A DNA stretch of 64,000 nt from Bacteroidota bacterium (GTDB lineage Bacteria > Bacteroidota > Bacteroidia > Bacteroidales > UBA7960): the NCBI GenBank assembly GCA_007694165.1, contig RECE01000241.1, forward strand, positions 1 through 64,000. Direction: 5' to 3'. Both the position numbers and the translations under genes were made by a program. Shown here one piece after another: positions 9,310 to 19,960 of this stretch; within the stretch, counting starts at the first letter, position 1; the number at the start of each line of letters is the position of its first letter. The notes beneath the pieces are model-generated. The model was given only the letters and a program-made list of their open reading frames with translations. It did no database searches and was not told the DNA's origin.

Positions 9310-9654
9310 ATGTTTATAGAAGTCCTTAAATCGAAAATTCATCGTGCTGTTATCACACAGGCCGACCTGCATTACATAGGCAGTGTTACCATTGACGAAG
9401 ATCTGATGGACGCCGTGGGCATTATCGAAAACGAAAAAGTCCATATTGTCAACATCAATAATGGTGAACGACTCGAAACCTATGTTATTAAAGGCCCCCG
9501 CGGAAGCGGGGTGATTTGCCTCAACGGTCCTGCAGCCCGCAAAGCACAAAAAGGTGATGTGGTAATTATCATCTCCTATGCCTTGATGGAGTTTGAAAAA
9601 GCAAAGGAGTTTGTTCCGCAGATTATATTCCCTGACGACAACAACAAGATCTGA
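9310..9654 (+). CDS. panD: Aspartate 1-decarboxylase
   Basis: [29 protein letters not shown] with the Gly-Ser self-cleavage site; follows panC. Confidence 0.95.
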   Translation: MFIEVLKSKIHRAVITQADLHYIGSVTIDEDLMDAVGIIENEKVHIVNINNGERLETYVIKGPRGSGVICLNGPAARKAQKGDVVIIISYALMEFEKAKEFVPQIIFPDDNNKI

Positions 9655-9713
9655 CTTTCGCCGAAACCCTTTACCCCTGAAGCCAAAAAAACCCATTTCA
9701 AAAGCAAACAGTA

Positions 9714-10745
9714 TTGAAAGAACGGACTAAAAGATATGCAAAGGTTTTTCTGTTTACTTTCCTTGGGGTATTTATCCTTTGGTTAATTACACGCAATCAG
9801 GACATTGATAAAATATGGGAAGAACTGCGTCAGGCCAACTTTTTCTGGATCCTGCTGGCCATTTTCAGCGGTTTCCTCAGCCACTTCATACGCGCCATCC
9901 GCTGGAATATGCTTATCCGGCCTCTTGGAAAAACACCTGAAACTTCCACCACCTTTTATTCGCTGATGACCGGCAACCTTGCCAACCTTGCCGTACCCAG
10001 GCTGGGCGAGATAACTCGCTGTGTTACCCTGGCAAAACACTCAAAGCATCCCTTCAACTCCATTGCCGGCACGGTGGTGGCCGAGCGGATATTTGATATG
10101 CTAAGCCTGGTGGTGCTCATGTTTTTGACCATCGTATTTCAATTCAGTTACCTGAAAGGATTTCTCAACGATTTAGTCGTCAAGCCCCTGATGAAAATGA
10201 TCGGGCAGAATTCACTTCTCCTCTTTCTTTTAGCAATAGCTGGCCTGGGCTTATTGGTTTTCTTTTTCCGTTATATGAAAAAGACAAATATCAACAAAGA
10301 GGGGCTGTCCGGAAAAATCAAACGACAGATCCTGGGATTCTGGAAGGGGGTTCTTACACTGAGAGATATGGAGAATAAAATGGTGTTCATCCTTCTCACT
10401 GTTGCCATCTGGACTCTTTATTTCTTTACGGTATATTTCATTTTCTTTGCCTTGCCCGGCACATCCATGCTGGGAGTTTCGGCAGGATTTACCATTCTGG
10501 CCATGGGCACTCTGGGTATTGTTGCTCCGGTGCCCGGAGGGATTGGGGCTTATCACTTTATTGTAATTACTACCATGACAGAGGTATTGGGTATTGTTTC
10601 TGAATCAGCAACTTCTTATGCTTACATTGCGCATGCGGCCCAAACCTTTACTATTATTCTCCTGGGAGGGTTTTCATGGCTGATTTTGTCTGTAAAATTC
10701 AAAGATTCCAAAACGCAACCTGTTGCTAAACCACCAGTATCATGA
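9714..10745 (+). CDS. Lysylphosphatidylglycerol synthase TM region / UPF0104 family flippase-like membrane protein
   Basis: Multi-[23 protein letters not shown] and [15 protein letters not shown] motifs; TTG start. Confidence 0.85.
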   Translation: MKERTKRYAKVFLFTFLGVFILWLITRNQDIDKIWEELRQANFFWILLAIFSGFLSHFIRAIRWNMLIRPLGKTPETSTTFYSLMTGNLANLAVPRLGEITRCVTLAKHSKHPFNSIAGTVVAERIFDMLSLVVLMFLTIVFQFSYLKGFLNDLVVKPLMKMIGQNSLLLFLLAIAGLGLLVFFFRYMKKTNINKEGLSGKIKRQILGFWKGVLTLRDMENKMVFILLTVAIWTLYFFTVYFIFFALPGTSMLGVSAGFTILAMGTLGIVAPVPGGIGAYHFIVITTMTEVLGIVSESATSYAYIAHAAQTFTIILLGGFSWLILSVKFKDSKTQPVAKPPVS

Positions 10746-11236
10746 ACCGAAGCGACATTATTACCCAAAAAATTATTTCCCTTGAAGAATTGCCTAAAAA
10801 GCTCGCCTACTGGAAGTTTAAGAACAAAAAAATAGTGTTTACCAATGGCTGTTTTGACATACTGCACCTGGGCCATGTGGATTATCTTTCCAAGGCTGCC
10901 GGGTATGGAGATATACTCGTGGTGGGTTTAAATACGGATGCATCTGTACAAAGGCTGAAAGGACCTTCCAGGCCTGTTAATGATCAGACTGCAAGGGCAA
11001 GATTGATGGCCTCTTTGTTTTTTATTACGGCAGTGGTCTTCTTTGATGAAGAAACCCCCTATGAACTTATCAAAACCATTCAACCCGATGTACTGGTAAA
11101 AGGGAGCGATTACAAGGCCGAAGACATTGTAGGATATGATATTGTAAAGGAAAAAGGTGGTGAGGTGGTTACCATCGACTTCCTGGAAGGCTATTCTACT
11201 TCAGGCATTATCCAGAAGCTGCGGGATATTGAATAA
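10742..11236 (+). CDS. rfaE2: D-glycero-beta-D-manno-heptose 1-phosphate adenylyltransferase-like
   Basis: Nucleotidyltransferase motif [49 protein letters not shown]; 4-bp overlap with the upstream CDS. Confidence 0.9.
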   Translation: MNRSDIITQKIISLEELPKKLAYWKFKNKKIVFTNGCFDILHLGHVDYLSKAAGYGDILVVGLNTDASVQRLKGPSRPVNDQTARARLMASLFFITAVVFFDEETPYELIKTIQPDVLVKGSDYKAEDIVGYDIVKEKGGEVVTIDFLEGYSTSGIIQKLRDIE

Positions 11237-11275
11237 ACAAAACGTTTTGCTTCTTGTAATTTCTGAAGAGAAACA

Positions 11276-12559
11276 CTAAAACCCACCAATCCAACGCCTT
11301 AACCCGGTCATATCTTCCCATGGCTGCCTGTAAGCAGGTACTTGCAAAGCCTCTCCTTTGGTAATGCCGCTGGAGAGAAAAGCCAGTGAGTGTTGCAGCG
11401 AAGGCTCCAGCAAATCACCGAAGTCATAGGATAATCCATCATTGGCAATAATATCAGCCTGAATACCATCAAAAAACTCCCCTTCGTCGTCCGCATTTTT
11501 CACACTGATGGTAATAGGGGCTACAGCCCAGATGTTATTAAATCTCAAAATATCTGCTCCCATAGGCTTTCCATATGTGTTGGAGCCTACTATAAAAACA
11601 TCCATATAGGGACGAAGTCCGTTAATCACCATTTCACTGGCAGAAGCTGTTGCTCCGGTTGCAATGACAACCAGCCTGTCAAGTCCAAGGCTGTTGGCTT
11701 CTTGCGTGAAAAATTCGGTTTTGTTTCGGTCTTCTTTGAATGAGTTGTAATAATATCTTGCATAGGGTTCTCCCACAACCTCCGAACCAGCAATCAGGCT
11801 GGAAAGTTGCCGTGCAATGGAGGTTAAGCCTCCGCCATTATACCGCAAATCAAGAATCAGATCGTCGATTTGCTGCTCACTGAAAAACTGAAAAACATTT
11901 TCCAGTTCCTGTTTGGTAGAACCAGAGAAATTTTGAAGTACCAGGTAACCCACCTTTGAACCTTCCTGTTGGATTACCTCATAGTGCAATACTGTATTCA
12001 CCGCAAGTACTTCTTTTTGCAGAGAAAAGATTACTTCCTCTCCTTCAGGTGTAATGAACCGAAAATTATTGCTTACCCCGGGTTGATTAGGCCCCAGCAA
12101 AGACCCGACATTGACACCGGGCTGAAGAACTGTGCCGTTTACGGTAGCAAGAATCCACCCCCTTCTTACTCCTTGCTCATAAATAGGTACATTGTTATAA
12201 ATGTGGCTCACCCTGAATTTCCCTTCATTATCCCAGGCAAAGCCCAACCCATACCCAACAAACTCTGTATTGGTAATATAGGCATAAAACACATCCCAGT
12301 CTGCAATAAAACTCCATCTGTCAAGCTCCTGATAACGAACAGCATCCAGAACATGAAACAATGAAGGATAAGCAGAAGGGTTAATGTTGGGTATATTTTC
12401 TGTCCAATAATACCATTCCTTCATTACCTCATAAAACGCTTCGTTTTCTTCGTTCAGATCAGGCTGATCGTCCTCCTTGTTGCAAGCGTTAAACAAAACA
12501 GAAAATGGGAATAAAGCCAACAGAAAAACAACAAAAAAATGGCGGTGAATTCTTTTCAT
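11276..12559 (-). CDS. S41 family C-terminal-processing peptidase-like lipoprotein
   Basis: Lipoprotein signal ending NAC; PDZ-like region; DLILDLRYNGGG and ATGATASASEMVINGL (S41 catalytic Ser motif). Confidence 0.88.
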   Translation of the reverse strand: MKRIHRHFFVVFLLALFPFSVLFNACNKEDDQPDLNEENEAFYEVMKEWYYWTENIPNINPSAYPSLFHVLDAVRYQELDRWSFIADWDVFYAYITNTEFVGYGLGFAWDNEGKFRVSHIYNNVPIYEQGVRRGWILATVNGTVLQPGVNVGSLLGPNQPGVSNNFRFITPEGEEVIFSLQKEVLAVNTVLHYEVIQQEGSKVGYLVLQNFSGSTKQELENVFQFFSEQQIDDLILDLRYNGGGLTSIARQLSSLIAGSEVVGEPYARYYYNSFKEDRNKTEFFTQEANSLGLDRLVVIATGATASASEMVINGLRPYMDVFIVGSNTYGKPMGADILRFNNIWAVAPITISVKNADDEGEFFDGIQADIIANDGLSYDFGDLLEPSLQHSLAFLSSGITKGEALQVPAYRQPWEDMTGLRRWIGGF

Positions 12560-12726
12560 GGTTCGGGGGTTAAGGTTTCAACTTATAAACACAAATGTAA
12601 ACACAATTGTTGTTTTAACCGCCAGCAAAAAAACAGGCAATTGCTGGCTGCCTTTTCCTGACGGGTTGCCTTTTCCTGAAATATCCCGAAAATGTCTCCC
12701 TGTTTTTTGGTTTCAGGCAAAAAGCA

Positions 12727-12759
12727 AAGCGGGCATCTGATATTTTCAGACACCCGCTT
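12727..12759 (-). terminator. Long hairpin downstream of glyS, probable terminator
   Basis: AAGCGGG-CA-TCTGA-TATTT-TCAGA-CA-CCCGCTT; minus strand followed by T-rich GCTTTTTG. Confidence 0.55.
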
Positions 12760-12875
12760 CATCTTAGGGTTTTTTAGCCGACCGTTTCTTTTCCTGTTGC
12801 TGATAGTATTATTGCGTCCGGCAATCCAGTACTAACCGGTGGTTTTCAAAAACCGCCGGAGTTGTATAGTTCGTG

Positions 12876-14402
12876 TTATTTTTTGTAGCTTATTCTCTCC
12901 ATCACCACCCGTTTTACCTCATCCTTATGAATCCGTTCCTGCAGCATGGTATCGCGTTCGCGTATGGTTACGGTATTGTCTTCAAGGGTTTGGTGGTCAA
13001 TGGTGATGCAATAAGGAGTACCGATGGCATCCTGACGACGGTAACGACGACCGATGGCATCTTTTTCTTCGTATGCACACATGAAATCAAACTTGAGGTT
13101 GTCCATTACTTCACGCGCCTTTTCTGCCAGCCCGTCTTTTTTCATCAGCGGAAGCACGGCTACTTTGTAGGGAGCAAGCATGGGGGGCAGGTTCAACACC
13201 ACTCTTTGCGAACCATCTTCAAGTGTTTCTTCGTTATAGGCGTGGCTGAAAATAGCAAGGAACATGCGATCCAAACCAATAGAAGTCTCCACCACATAGG
13301 GCACGTAACTTTCGTTGGTTTCGGGATCGAAATACTGGAGTTTCTTGCCGGAGAATTTCTGATGGGCTCCCAGGTCAAAATCTGTGCGGGAATGGATTCC
13401 TTCCAGTTCCTTAAAGCCAAAGGGGAATTCAAACTCAATGTCGGCAGCAGCATTGGCGTAGTGTGCCAGCTTGTCGTGGTCATGGAAACGAAAAACATCC
13501 TCGCCCATACCCAGAGATATGTGCCAATTCATCCGCTCTTGCTTCCAGTATTCATACCATTGTTTCTCCTCTCCGGGTTTGACAAAAAACTGCATTTCCA
13601 TCTGTTCAAATTCGCGCATGCGGAAAATAAACTGACGCGCCACGATTTCGTTGCGGAAGGCTTTTCCTATCTGGGCAATCCCAAAAGGAATTTTCATGCG
13701 CCCGGTTTTCTGCACATTGAGATAGTTGACAAAAATACCCTGGGCAGTTTCTGGCCTGAGGTAAATCTGATTGGTGTCTTCACTCAACGAACCCATCTGT
13801 GTGCTAAACATCAGGTTGAATTGTCGTACATCAGTCCAGTTTTTAGACCCTGAAACAGGGCAGGCGATTTCGAGTTCTTCAATCAAAGCTTTTACATCTT
13901 TGAGATCTTCAGCCTCTAATGCAGCGACAAAACGCTTCATGATGGCAACAATCTTTTCCCGATTGGCCATTACCCGTGGATTGGTTTCACGAAACATTTT
14001 CTCATCAAAAGTTTCACCGAATCGGTTGGCGGCCTTTTGTACTTCTTTGTTAATCTTCTCTTCCAGTTTGGCCACATGATCTTCAATAAGCACATCGGCG
14101 CGGTATCTTTTTTTGGAGTCTTTATTGTCAATGAGGGGGTCGTTGAACGCATCCACATGCCCTGAAGCTTTCCATACTGTGGGATGCATAAAAATTGCCG
14201 AGTCAATTCCCACGATGTTTTCATGAAACTGAACCATGGTTTTCCACCAGTAATCCTTGATGTTGTTTTTCAGGGCAGAACCATTCTGACCATAATCGTA
14301 CACAGCACTTAGTCCGTCATAAATCTCACTGGACTGGAAAATAAAACCATACTCTTTGGCATGGGCTATAATTTTTTTAAAAACATCGTCTCCTTTAAGC
14401 AT
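12876..14402 (-). CDS. glyS: Glycine--tRNA ligase
   Basis: Class II aaRS; IYDGLSAVYDYGQNGSALKNNIKDYWW, SGHVDAFNDP, TSIGLDRMFLAI, DAIGTPYCITIDHQTLEDNTVTIRERDTM. Confidence 0.96.
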   Translation of the reverse strand: MLKGDDVFKKIIAHAKEYGFIFQSSEIYDGLSAVYDYGQNGSALKNNIKDYWWKTMVQFHENIVGIDSAIFMHPTVWKASGHVDAFNDPLIDNKDSKKRYRADVLIEDHVAKLEEKINKEVQKAANRFGETFDEKMFRETNPRVMANREKIVAIMKRFVAALEAEDLKDVKALIEELEIACPVSGSKNWTDVRQFNLMFSTQMGSLSEDTNQIYLRPETAQGIFVNYLNVQKTGRMKIPFGIAQIGKAFRNEIVARQFIFRMREFEQMEMQFFVKPGEEKQWYEYWKQERMNWHISLGMGEDVFRFHDHDKLAHYANAAADIEFEFPFGFKELEGIHSRTDFDLGAHQKFSGKKLQYFDPETNESYVPYVVETSIGLDRMFLAIFSHAYNEETLEDGSQRVVLNLPPMLAPYKVAVLPLMKKDGLAEKAREVMDNLKFDFMCAYEEKDAIGRRYRRQDAIGTPYCITIDHQTLEDNTVTIRERDTMLQERIHKDEVKRVVMERISYKK

Positions 14403-14425
14403 ATTTTAAAATTTCTATGTTATTG

Positions 14426-15397
14426 TTATTTTTTTTCAGGTCTTTTGAAAAGATTTTCCTTGTTGATTACCACCTTGAGGCTCTTTGGTATTAAAGTAAA
14501 ACGAAAAGGTGATTGCCCCAGTGATTCACCATCTGCCTCCATCAAAACGGGAGTTTTGGGTTCGATGACAATATGTCTTCCCTGGTGCATTTCTACCATT
14601 TTATGCTTGCCGATAGTACCGTTGTACAATCGATTCACATTGTAAATAACGGCCCATTTGCTCATGTCTTTGATGAGGGTAAGATCAAAAAGCCCGTCAT
14701 CGGGAATTGCATTGGGAGTCTGTTTCATTCCTCCTCCGTTGTATTGTCCGATTCCCACTCCCATGCTGAAGATGTGGTGATTCATCTCTGTATCATCTAT
14801 TACTATTCGGGTGGGGACAGACTTAAAGGAAAAGAGGGATGTGAAGATATGTTTAAAGTACACAAAAGGATTGGTCTTACCCAGATCCTTGTCGGCATTG
14901 GTTTTTTTAGCTACAAGGCCATCAAATCCGAGTCCTGCCATATTGATAAAATACCTTGTGTTTGTACCTGTACCATTGGCAAAGTTAACCATCCCGGCAT
15001 CTTGTATAAACGTATCTTCTTTTTTGATCAATGCAATGCACTTGTCATAATCAAGCGGAATGTGGTAGGTGCGCACCCAGTCATTGCCCGTGCCTACAGA
15101 AACGACAGCAAGGGTAATATCAGTAGTAGAAGCTACTTTCTGACGAAACACCCCGTTCACCACTTCGTTCAGTGTGCCGTCTCCACCCACAGATATGATT
15201 TTGCGGTATCCCTTTTCAATATACTCTTTGGTAATGGCAATGGCATGGCCGCGTCTTTCAGTAAATACGGCGTGGAAATTAATTTCATGCTTCTCCAGCA
15301 TCCCTGAAATCTTATTCCAGTCTTTTTTACACTTTTTTACCCCTGCATTGGGGTTAACAACTGCCAGCCATGTATTGGCAAAGTCCTGTTTTTCCAA
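14426..15397 (-). CDS. Diacylglycerol kinase / YegS-type lipid kinase family protein
   Basis: NPNAGVKKCKKDW, ISVGGDGTLNEVVNGV, VSVGTGNDWVRTYHIP, LMEADGE. Confidence 0.9.
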   Translation of the reverse strand: MEKQDFANTWLAVVNPNAGVKKCKKDWNKISGMLEKHEINFHAVFTERRGHAIAITKEYIEKGYRKIISVGGDGTLNEVVNGVFRQKVASTTDITLAVVSVGTGNDWVRTYHIPLDYDKCIALIKKEDTFIQDAGMVNFANGTGTNTRYFINMAGLGFDGLVAKKTNADKDLGKTNPFVYFKHIFTSLFSFKSVPTRIVIDDTEMNHHIFSMGVGIGQYNGGGMKQTPNAIPDDGLFDLTLIKDMSKWAVIYNVNRLYNGTIGKHKMVEMHQGRHIVIEPKTPVLMEADGESLGQSPFRFTLIPKSLKVVINKENLFKRPEKK

Positions 15398-15484
15398 AAT
15401 ATCAGTTCTTATTATACTTAAATTTCAACGCTTTGCGTAAAACAGCATCTGTTTTTCAGCGAATTGCAAAAGTACAAAAAATGC

Positions 15485-16480
15485 TTACGCCTGCACCAGA
15501 TTTTTTTCCAGCAACAGCTGGGCTATCTGAATGGCGTTGGTAGCAGCACCTTTGCGCAGGTTGTCGGCAACAACCCACATGTCCAGGGCATTGTCACAGG
15601 ACTCGTCCCTGCGAATCCGTCCTACAAAGACCTCGTCCTTGTTGTGGCTGTATCGTGGCATGGGATAGATGTTTTCGGCAACATTGTCCTGAACAACCAA
15701 TCCGGGAGAATTGGCAAACAAGTTCATTACTTCATTGAGATGGAAAGGGGATTTCATCTCCACATTCACCGCTTCCGAGTGTCCTCCTTTTACCGGGATG
15801 CGCACCACGGTGGCTGTAATTCTGATTTGATTGTCTTCAAGAATCTTTCGCGTTTCGTTCACCAGTTTGGTTTCTTCAGTAGTATAGCCATTGGGTTCAA
15901 AATCGCCCCCGTGGGGAAAACAATTCAAGTCTATGGGATGGGGATAAACCCTGTCGGGGGTATTGCCAGCGCGCTCGTCGTCAAGCTGTTTTACTGCTGA
16001 CACACCGGTGCCGGTAACAGATTGATAGGTTGAAATCACCAGCCTTTTTATGCCGTATGCTTTGTGCAACGGGTTCAGGGCTACCACCATCTGTATGGTT
16101 GAGCAGTTGGGGTTGGCAATAATTCGGGTTTGCTGATTGAGGGTATGGGGGTTCACTTCAGGAACCACCAGGGGTACCCTCTCGTCCATGCGCCAGGCAG
16201 AAGAGTTGTCGATAACAAAGGTGCCCTGTTGGGCAAACTTTTCGGCCCAAAGCTTTGAGGTTGACCCACCGGCAGAGAACAGTGCTATGGCAGGCCGGGC
16301 TGCAAGTGCATCTTCAATACTGCATACCTTGTGGGTTTTTCCTTTAAACTCAATGGGCTTTCCTACTGATCGTTCGGAGGCAGCGGGAAAAAATTCACTG
16401 ACCGGAAAGTCTCTCTCTTCCAGCACTTTCATCATTACATTACCCACCAGTCCGGTGGCGCCAATCAGGGCAACTTTCAT
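15485..16480 (-). CDS. asd: Aspartate-semialdehyde dehydrogenase
   Basis: GATGLVGNVMMKVLEERDFP, FSAGGSTSKLWAEKFAQQGTFVIDNSSAWRM, NPNCSTIQMV, RIPVKGGHSEAVNVE. Confidence 0.95.
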   Translation of the reverse strand: MKVALIGATGLVGNVMMKVLEERDFPVSEFFPAASERSVGKPIEFKGKTHKVCSIEDALAARPAIALFSAGGSTSKLWAEKFAQQGTFVIDNSSAWRMDERVPLVVPEVNPHTLNQQTRIIANPNCSTIQMVVALNPLHKAYGIKRLVISTYQSVTGTGVSAVKQLDDERAGNTPDRVYPHPIDLNCFPHGGDFEPNGYTTEETKLVNETRKILEDNQIRITATVVRIPVKGGHSEAVNVEMKSPFHLNEVMNLFANSPGLVVQDNVAENIYPMPRYSHNKDEVFVGRIRRDESCDNALDMWVVADNLRKGAATNAIQIAQLLLEKNLVQA

Positions 16481-16554
16481 ATACTAAGGCTTTAAAATCT
16501 TATTGAAGTCAATCAGGCAAAAATAGTATATTTACTCTCCCAAAATCAAGGCCC

Positions 16555-19500
16555 ATGATCAGAAAATCTATTTTATCCCTGTTTTTTCTTTTGCCTTTGC
16601 TCACCATTGCGCAGTTTACGGATGATTTCAGCGATGGAGATTTTACGCAAAACCCACAATGGATTGGTGATACAGACAAGTTTATTGTGGAAAATCAGAT
16701 GCTGCGCCTCAATGACAACCAGGCTGGAGAAGCATACCTGGCTACCCAAAGTGCCGTGCTCAATAATACGCAATGGGAATTTTGGGTAAGGATTGCTTTT
16801 ACCCCATCCAACAACAATCACCCTGTTATTTATCTTGTGAGCGACAGTGAGGATTTGTCCGGCCCTCTTAATGGGTACTATATCCGCATTGGCAAGGATG
16901 GTACTGACAACAAAAGGCTTTACTTCTACAGGCAAACCGGAGAAACGCACACTGAGATTTTGGCCGGCAATACTAACATTGCTCCATTGAGCAACAACAG
17001 AATTCGCATCAAAGCCACCCGCGATGACACAGGTAACTGGGAGTTTTTTGCCGACCCCACGGGGGCAAACTTTTTTCTGCCTCAGGGTACCACTTTCGAC
17101 AACCAGCATACCTCTGCTCAATGGTTTGGAGTGAAATGCCGCTATACCGTTACCAATGCATCCGGCTTTTATTTCGACGATTTCTACGTGGGAGAAATCA
17201 TACCTGACATTACTCCTCCGCAAATAAACAGCATCCTTGCAACTACAGAAAACACCTTAGAGGTGTTGTTCTCCAAAGCTGTGGAGCCGGTTACGGCACA
17301 AAATGTGACCAATTATTTCGTGAATAAAGGGATAGGAGCTCCGGCCACGGCTGTTCGCAGTGACGCAACACCCAACAAGGTGACGCTGACCTTTTCAACC
17401 GGATTTGTTGTCGGTGAAACTTACAATATTACCATCCTCAATGTGAAGGACTTTGCAGGGAATACCATGGCTCCCTTTACCGGTGATTTTTCCTGGTACA
17501 TCCCTCAACGCTTTGATGTGGTATTCAACGAAATCATGGCCGATCCTACACCTGAGGTGGGTCTGCCTCCGCACGAATACGTTGAACTCTTCAATACTTC
17601 GGCATTTGAAATCAACCTGGAAGGCTGGACTTTCCGCCACGGCACAACAAATCGGGAAATCCCCTTTGCTGTGATTCCGGCGGGAGGATTTTTGGTGCTC
17701 ACCTCCGCCGGGGCCATTGACGAGCTTGAAGGTTTTGGCAACGTAGTGGCTGTTCCGGGGCTTTCTGCAACGGCACTCACCAATTCAGGAGCCACCCTCA
17801 CCCTTTGGGATGAGCAGGGGGAGCTTGTCTCTTTTGTAAGTTATGCTGACACCTGGTACGATGACCCTGAAAAAGCGGGAGGAGGCTGGTCGCTGGAAAA
17901 GATTGATCCGTTCAATTTTTGTGGAGGAGCTGATAACTGGCGGGCAAGCACCGATCCCCGCGGAGGGACACCGGGAGAGGAAAATGCAGTGAGAGATGAT
18001 AATCCGGACACAACTCATCCATTGTTGCTGGGTGCGGCCTGGGAAAACCCCCTCCAGATTACGCTCTATTTCAGCGAAACTATGGATGAAGCATCTCTTT
18101 CTCAACCAGACCATTACCTGGTAAACAATGCTCATCCACTGTCTGTATCGGTTCAGGAACCTGACTTCAATCGGGCAGTGCTTATTCTGGGTACACCCCT
18201 GGAAAGCAATACTATATACGAAGTGGTCCTTTCTGAGGACATTACAGATTGCGCAGGAAATCCCCTTGCTGTTAATACGGCACAGTTTGCGGATTATACT
18301 GTAGCCCCTTTTGATATTGTTTTTAATGAATTGATGGCCAATCCCAATCCTGCCGTCGCCCTTCCGCCCTATCGGTATCTTGAGCTATACAATACCTCCG
18401 GATTCCCGATCCACCTCAGAGGCTGGACCCTCACACACGGCACCACCAGTCGTGAGCTCCCTTTTATCCCCATTATGCCGGGTGGATATGCTGTAATCAG
18501 CACAATGGCAGGGGCAGCCGCCCTGGAAGAGTTCCCCAATGTTTATGCTGTCCCCGGTCTTTCAGCAAATTTCCTTACCATTGGAGGAGTGACTCTGAGC
18601 CTTAAATCTCCGCAACAACAGATTGTATCCTTTGTGAGTTACAACGAATCCTGGTATGGCGATGCATCCAAAGCCAACGGAGGATGGGCACTTGAAAAAA
18701 TTGACCCGTTCAACTTTTGCGGAGGATCGCAAAACTGGAAAGCCTCCGTCGACCCCAGGGGAGGAACTCCCGGTGAACCCAACTCCGTGATGGGAAATAA
18801 TCCGGATACCGATTCACCGTTTTTGCTCAGGGCCGGGTATGAAGCCCCCAACCGCATCAGCCTCTTTTTCAATGAACCCATGGATGCTGAAACATTGACA
18901 AACACCGGAAACTATTCCATCAACAATGGAATCGGACAGCCCCTGAACATTGTGCTGTTTGCCCCTGAAAACCGCAGGGTTGACCTGGTATTACCCCAGC
19001 CATTGTCGCCCGAAACGATTTATGAGGTTACTGTTGCCAGTGAAATTACCGATTGTGCGGGTAACTCGCTGGAAGGTAACAGGGCCAAAGTGGGAATTCC
19101 AGTCATGGCAGACAGCCTTGACCTGGTGATCAATGAAATTCTGTTCAACCCACCCGACCGTGGGGTAAGATATGTGGAAATCTATAACCGCTCCCAAAAA
19201 ATCATTGACCTTAAGAATTACATCCTGTCATCAAAAGACACCCTCGAAGGAATTCTTACTACCATCAGGGAAATCAGTACAGAAAGTCAGCTGATTTTTC
19301 CCGGCGAATACCGGGTGCTTACCCCCAACCCGGAAATTGTAAAGAACCAATTCATGACTCCCAACCCGTTGTGGTTTATCTCTATGACCCTTTCCTCAAT
19401 GACCAACACACGGGGCATTGTTGTGCTGGCGAGCAAGGGACAGCAAATTACAGATATGATGATCTACCATGAGGACATGCACTATGCATTGCTCACAAAC

Positions 19501-19959
19501 AAAAAGGGGGTGGCACTCGAACGACTCAACTATGATCGCCCAACTGCTGATCGCAGCAACTGGCATTCTGCAGCCCGCAATGTGGGTTTTGGCACGCCGG
19601 GTTACAAAAACTCACAGTTCACCCTCAATGTGGATGCCGGAGAAAGTGTTTTTGAGGTTTATCCCAGGGTTTTCTCTCCTGATAATGACGGGGTGGACGA
19701 TGTGCTCAATATTACTTACGAAATGGAGACTCCCGGTTTTACTGCCAATGTAACAGTCTATGACAGCCGCGGCCGGCATATTAGAACCCTCTACAGGTCG
19801 GAATTGCTGGCCACCAAAGGAATCCTTACCTGGGACGGAACTACTGACGATTACCAGAAAGCGGACATGGGCATTTACATCATTTTCATTGAATTGTTCG
19901 AACCCGGCGGTACCGTAAAAACCTACCGCAAAACAGCAGTGCTGGGCGGTCGGCTGTAA
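16555..19959 (+). CDS. Secreted multidomain protein: LamG-like domain, SbsA-type Ig and lamin-tail domain (LTD) repeats, FlgD-like C-terminal Ig domain
   Basis: Signal peptide ending TIAQ; repeated ...VFNEIMADPTP/VFNELMANPNP/VINEILFNPPD...; two near-identical WYDDPEKAGGGWSLEKIDPFNFCGGADNWRASTDPRGGTPGEEN blocks; C-terminal FSPDNDGVDDVLNI...TWDGTTDDYQKADMGIYI. Confidence 0.88.
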   Translation: MIRKSILSLFFLLPLLTIAQFTDDFSDGDFTQNPQWIGDTDKFIVENQMLRLNDNQAGEAYLATQSAVLNNTQWEFWVRIAFTPSNNNHPVIYLVSDSEDLSGPLNGYYIRIGKDGTDNKRLYFYRQTGETHTEILAGNTNIAPLSNNRIRIKATRDDTGNWEFFADPTGANFFLPQGTTFDNQHTSAQWFGVKCRYTVTNASGFYFDDFYVGEIIPDITPPQINSILATTENTLEVLFSKAVEPVTAQNVTNYFVNKGIGAPATAVRSDATPNKVTLTFSTGFVVGETYNITILNVKDFAGNTMAPFTGDFSWYIPQRFDVVFNEIMADPTPEVGLPPHEYVELFNTSAFEINLEGWTFRHGTTNREIPFAVIPAGGFLVLTSAGAIDELEGFGNVVAVPGLSATALTNSGATLTLWDEQGELVSFVSYADTWYDDPEKAGGGWSLEKIDPFNFCGGADNWRASTDPRGGTPGEENAVRDDNPDTTHPLLLGAAWENPLQITLYFSETMDEASLSQPDHYLVNNAHPLSVSVQEPDFNRAVLILGTPLESNTIYEVVLSEDITDCAGNPLAVNTAQFADYTVAPFDIVFNELMANPNPAVALPPYRYLELYNTSGFPIHLRGWTLTHGTTSRELPFIPIMPGGYAVISTMAGAAALEEFPNVYAVPGLSANFLTIGGVTLSLKSPQQQIVSFVSYNESWYGDASKANGGWALEKIDPFNFCGGSQNWKASVDPRGGTPGEPNSVMGNNPDTDSPFLLRAGYEAPNRISLFFNEPMDAETLTNTGNYSINNGIGQPLNIVLFAPENRRVDLVLPQPLSPETIYEVTVASEITDCAGNSLEGNRAKVGIPVMADSLDLVINEILFNPPDRGVRYVEIYNRSQKIIDLKNYILSSKDTLEGILTTIREISTESQLIFPGEYRVLTPNPEIVKNQFMTPNPLWFISMTLSSMTNTRGIVVLASKGQQITDMMIYHEDMHYALLTNKKGVALERLNYDRPTADRSNWHSAARNVGFGTPGYKNSQFTLNVDAGESVFEVYPRVFSPDNDGVDDVLNITYEMETPGFTANVTVYDSRGRHIRTLYRSELLATKGILTWDGTTDDYQKADMGIYIIFIELFEPGGTVKTYRKTAVLGGRL

Positions 19960-19960
19960 A

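Noticed and set aside
12873-13853. 326-aa plus-strand ORF opposite glyS
   Set aside because: Antisense shadow of glycyl-tRNA synthetase; no recognisable motifs.
14573-15307. 244-aa plus-strand ORF opposite the lipid kinase
   Set aside because: Antisense shadow; no motifs or ribosome-binding context.
16573-17223. 216-aa minus-strand ORF within the LTD-repeat protein gene
   Set aside because: Antisense to a clearly coding multidomain gene.
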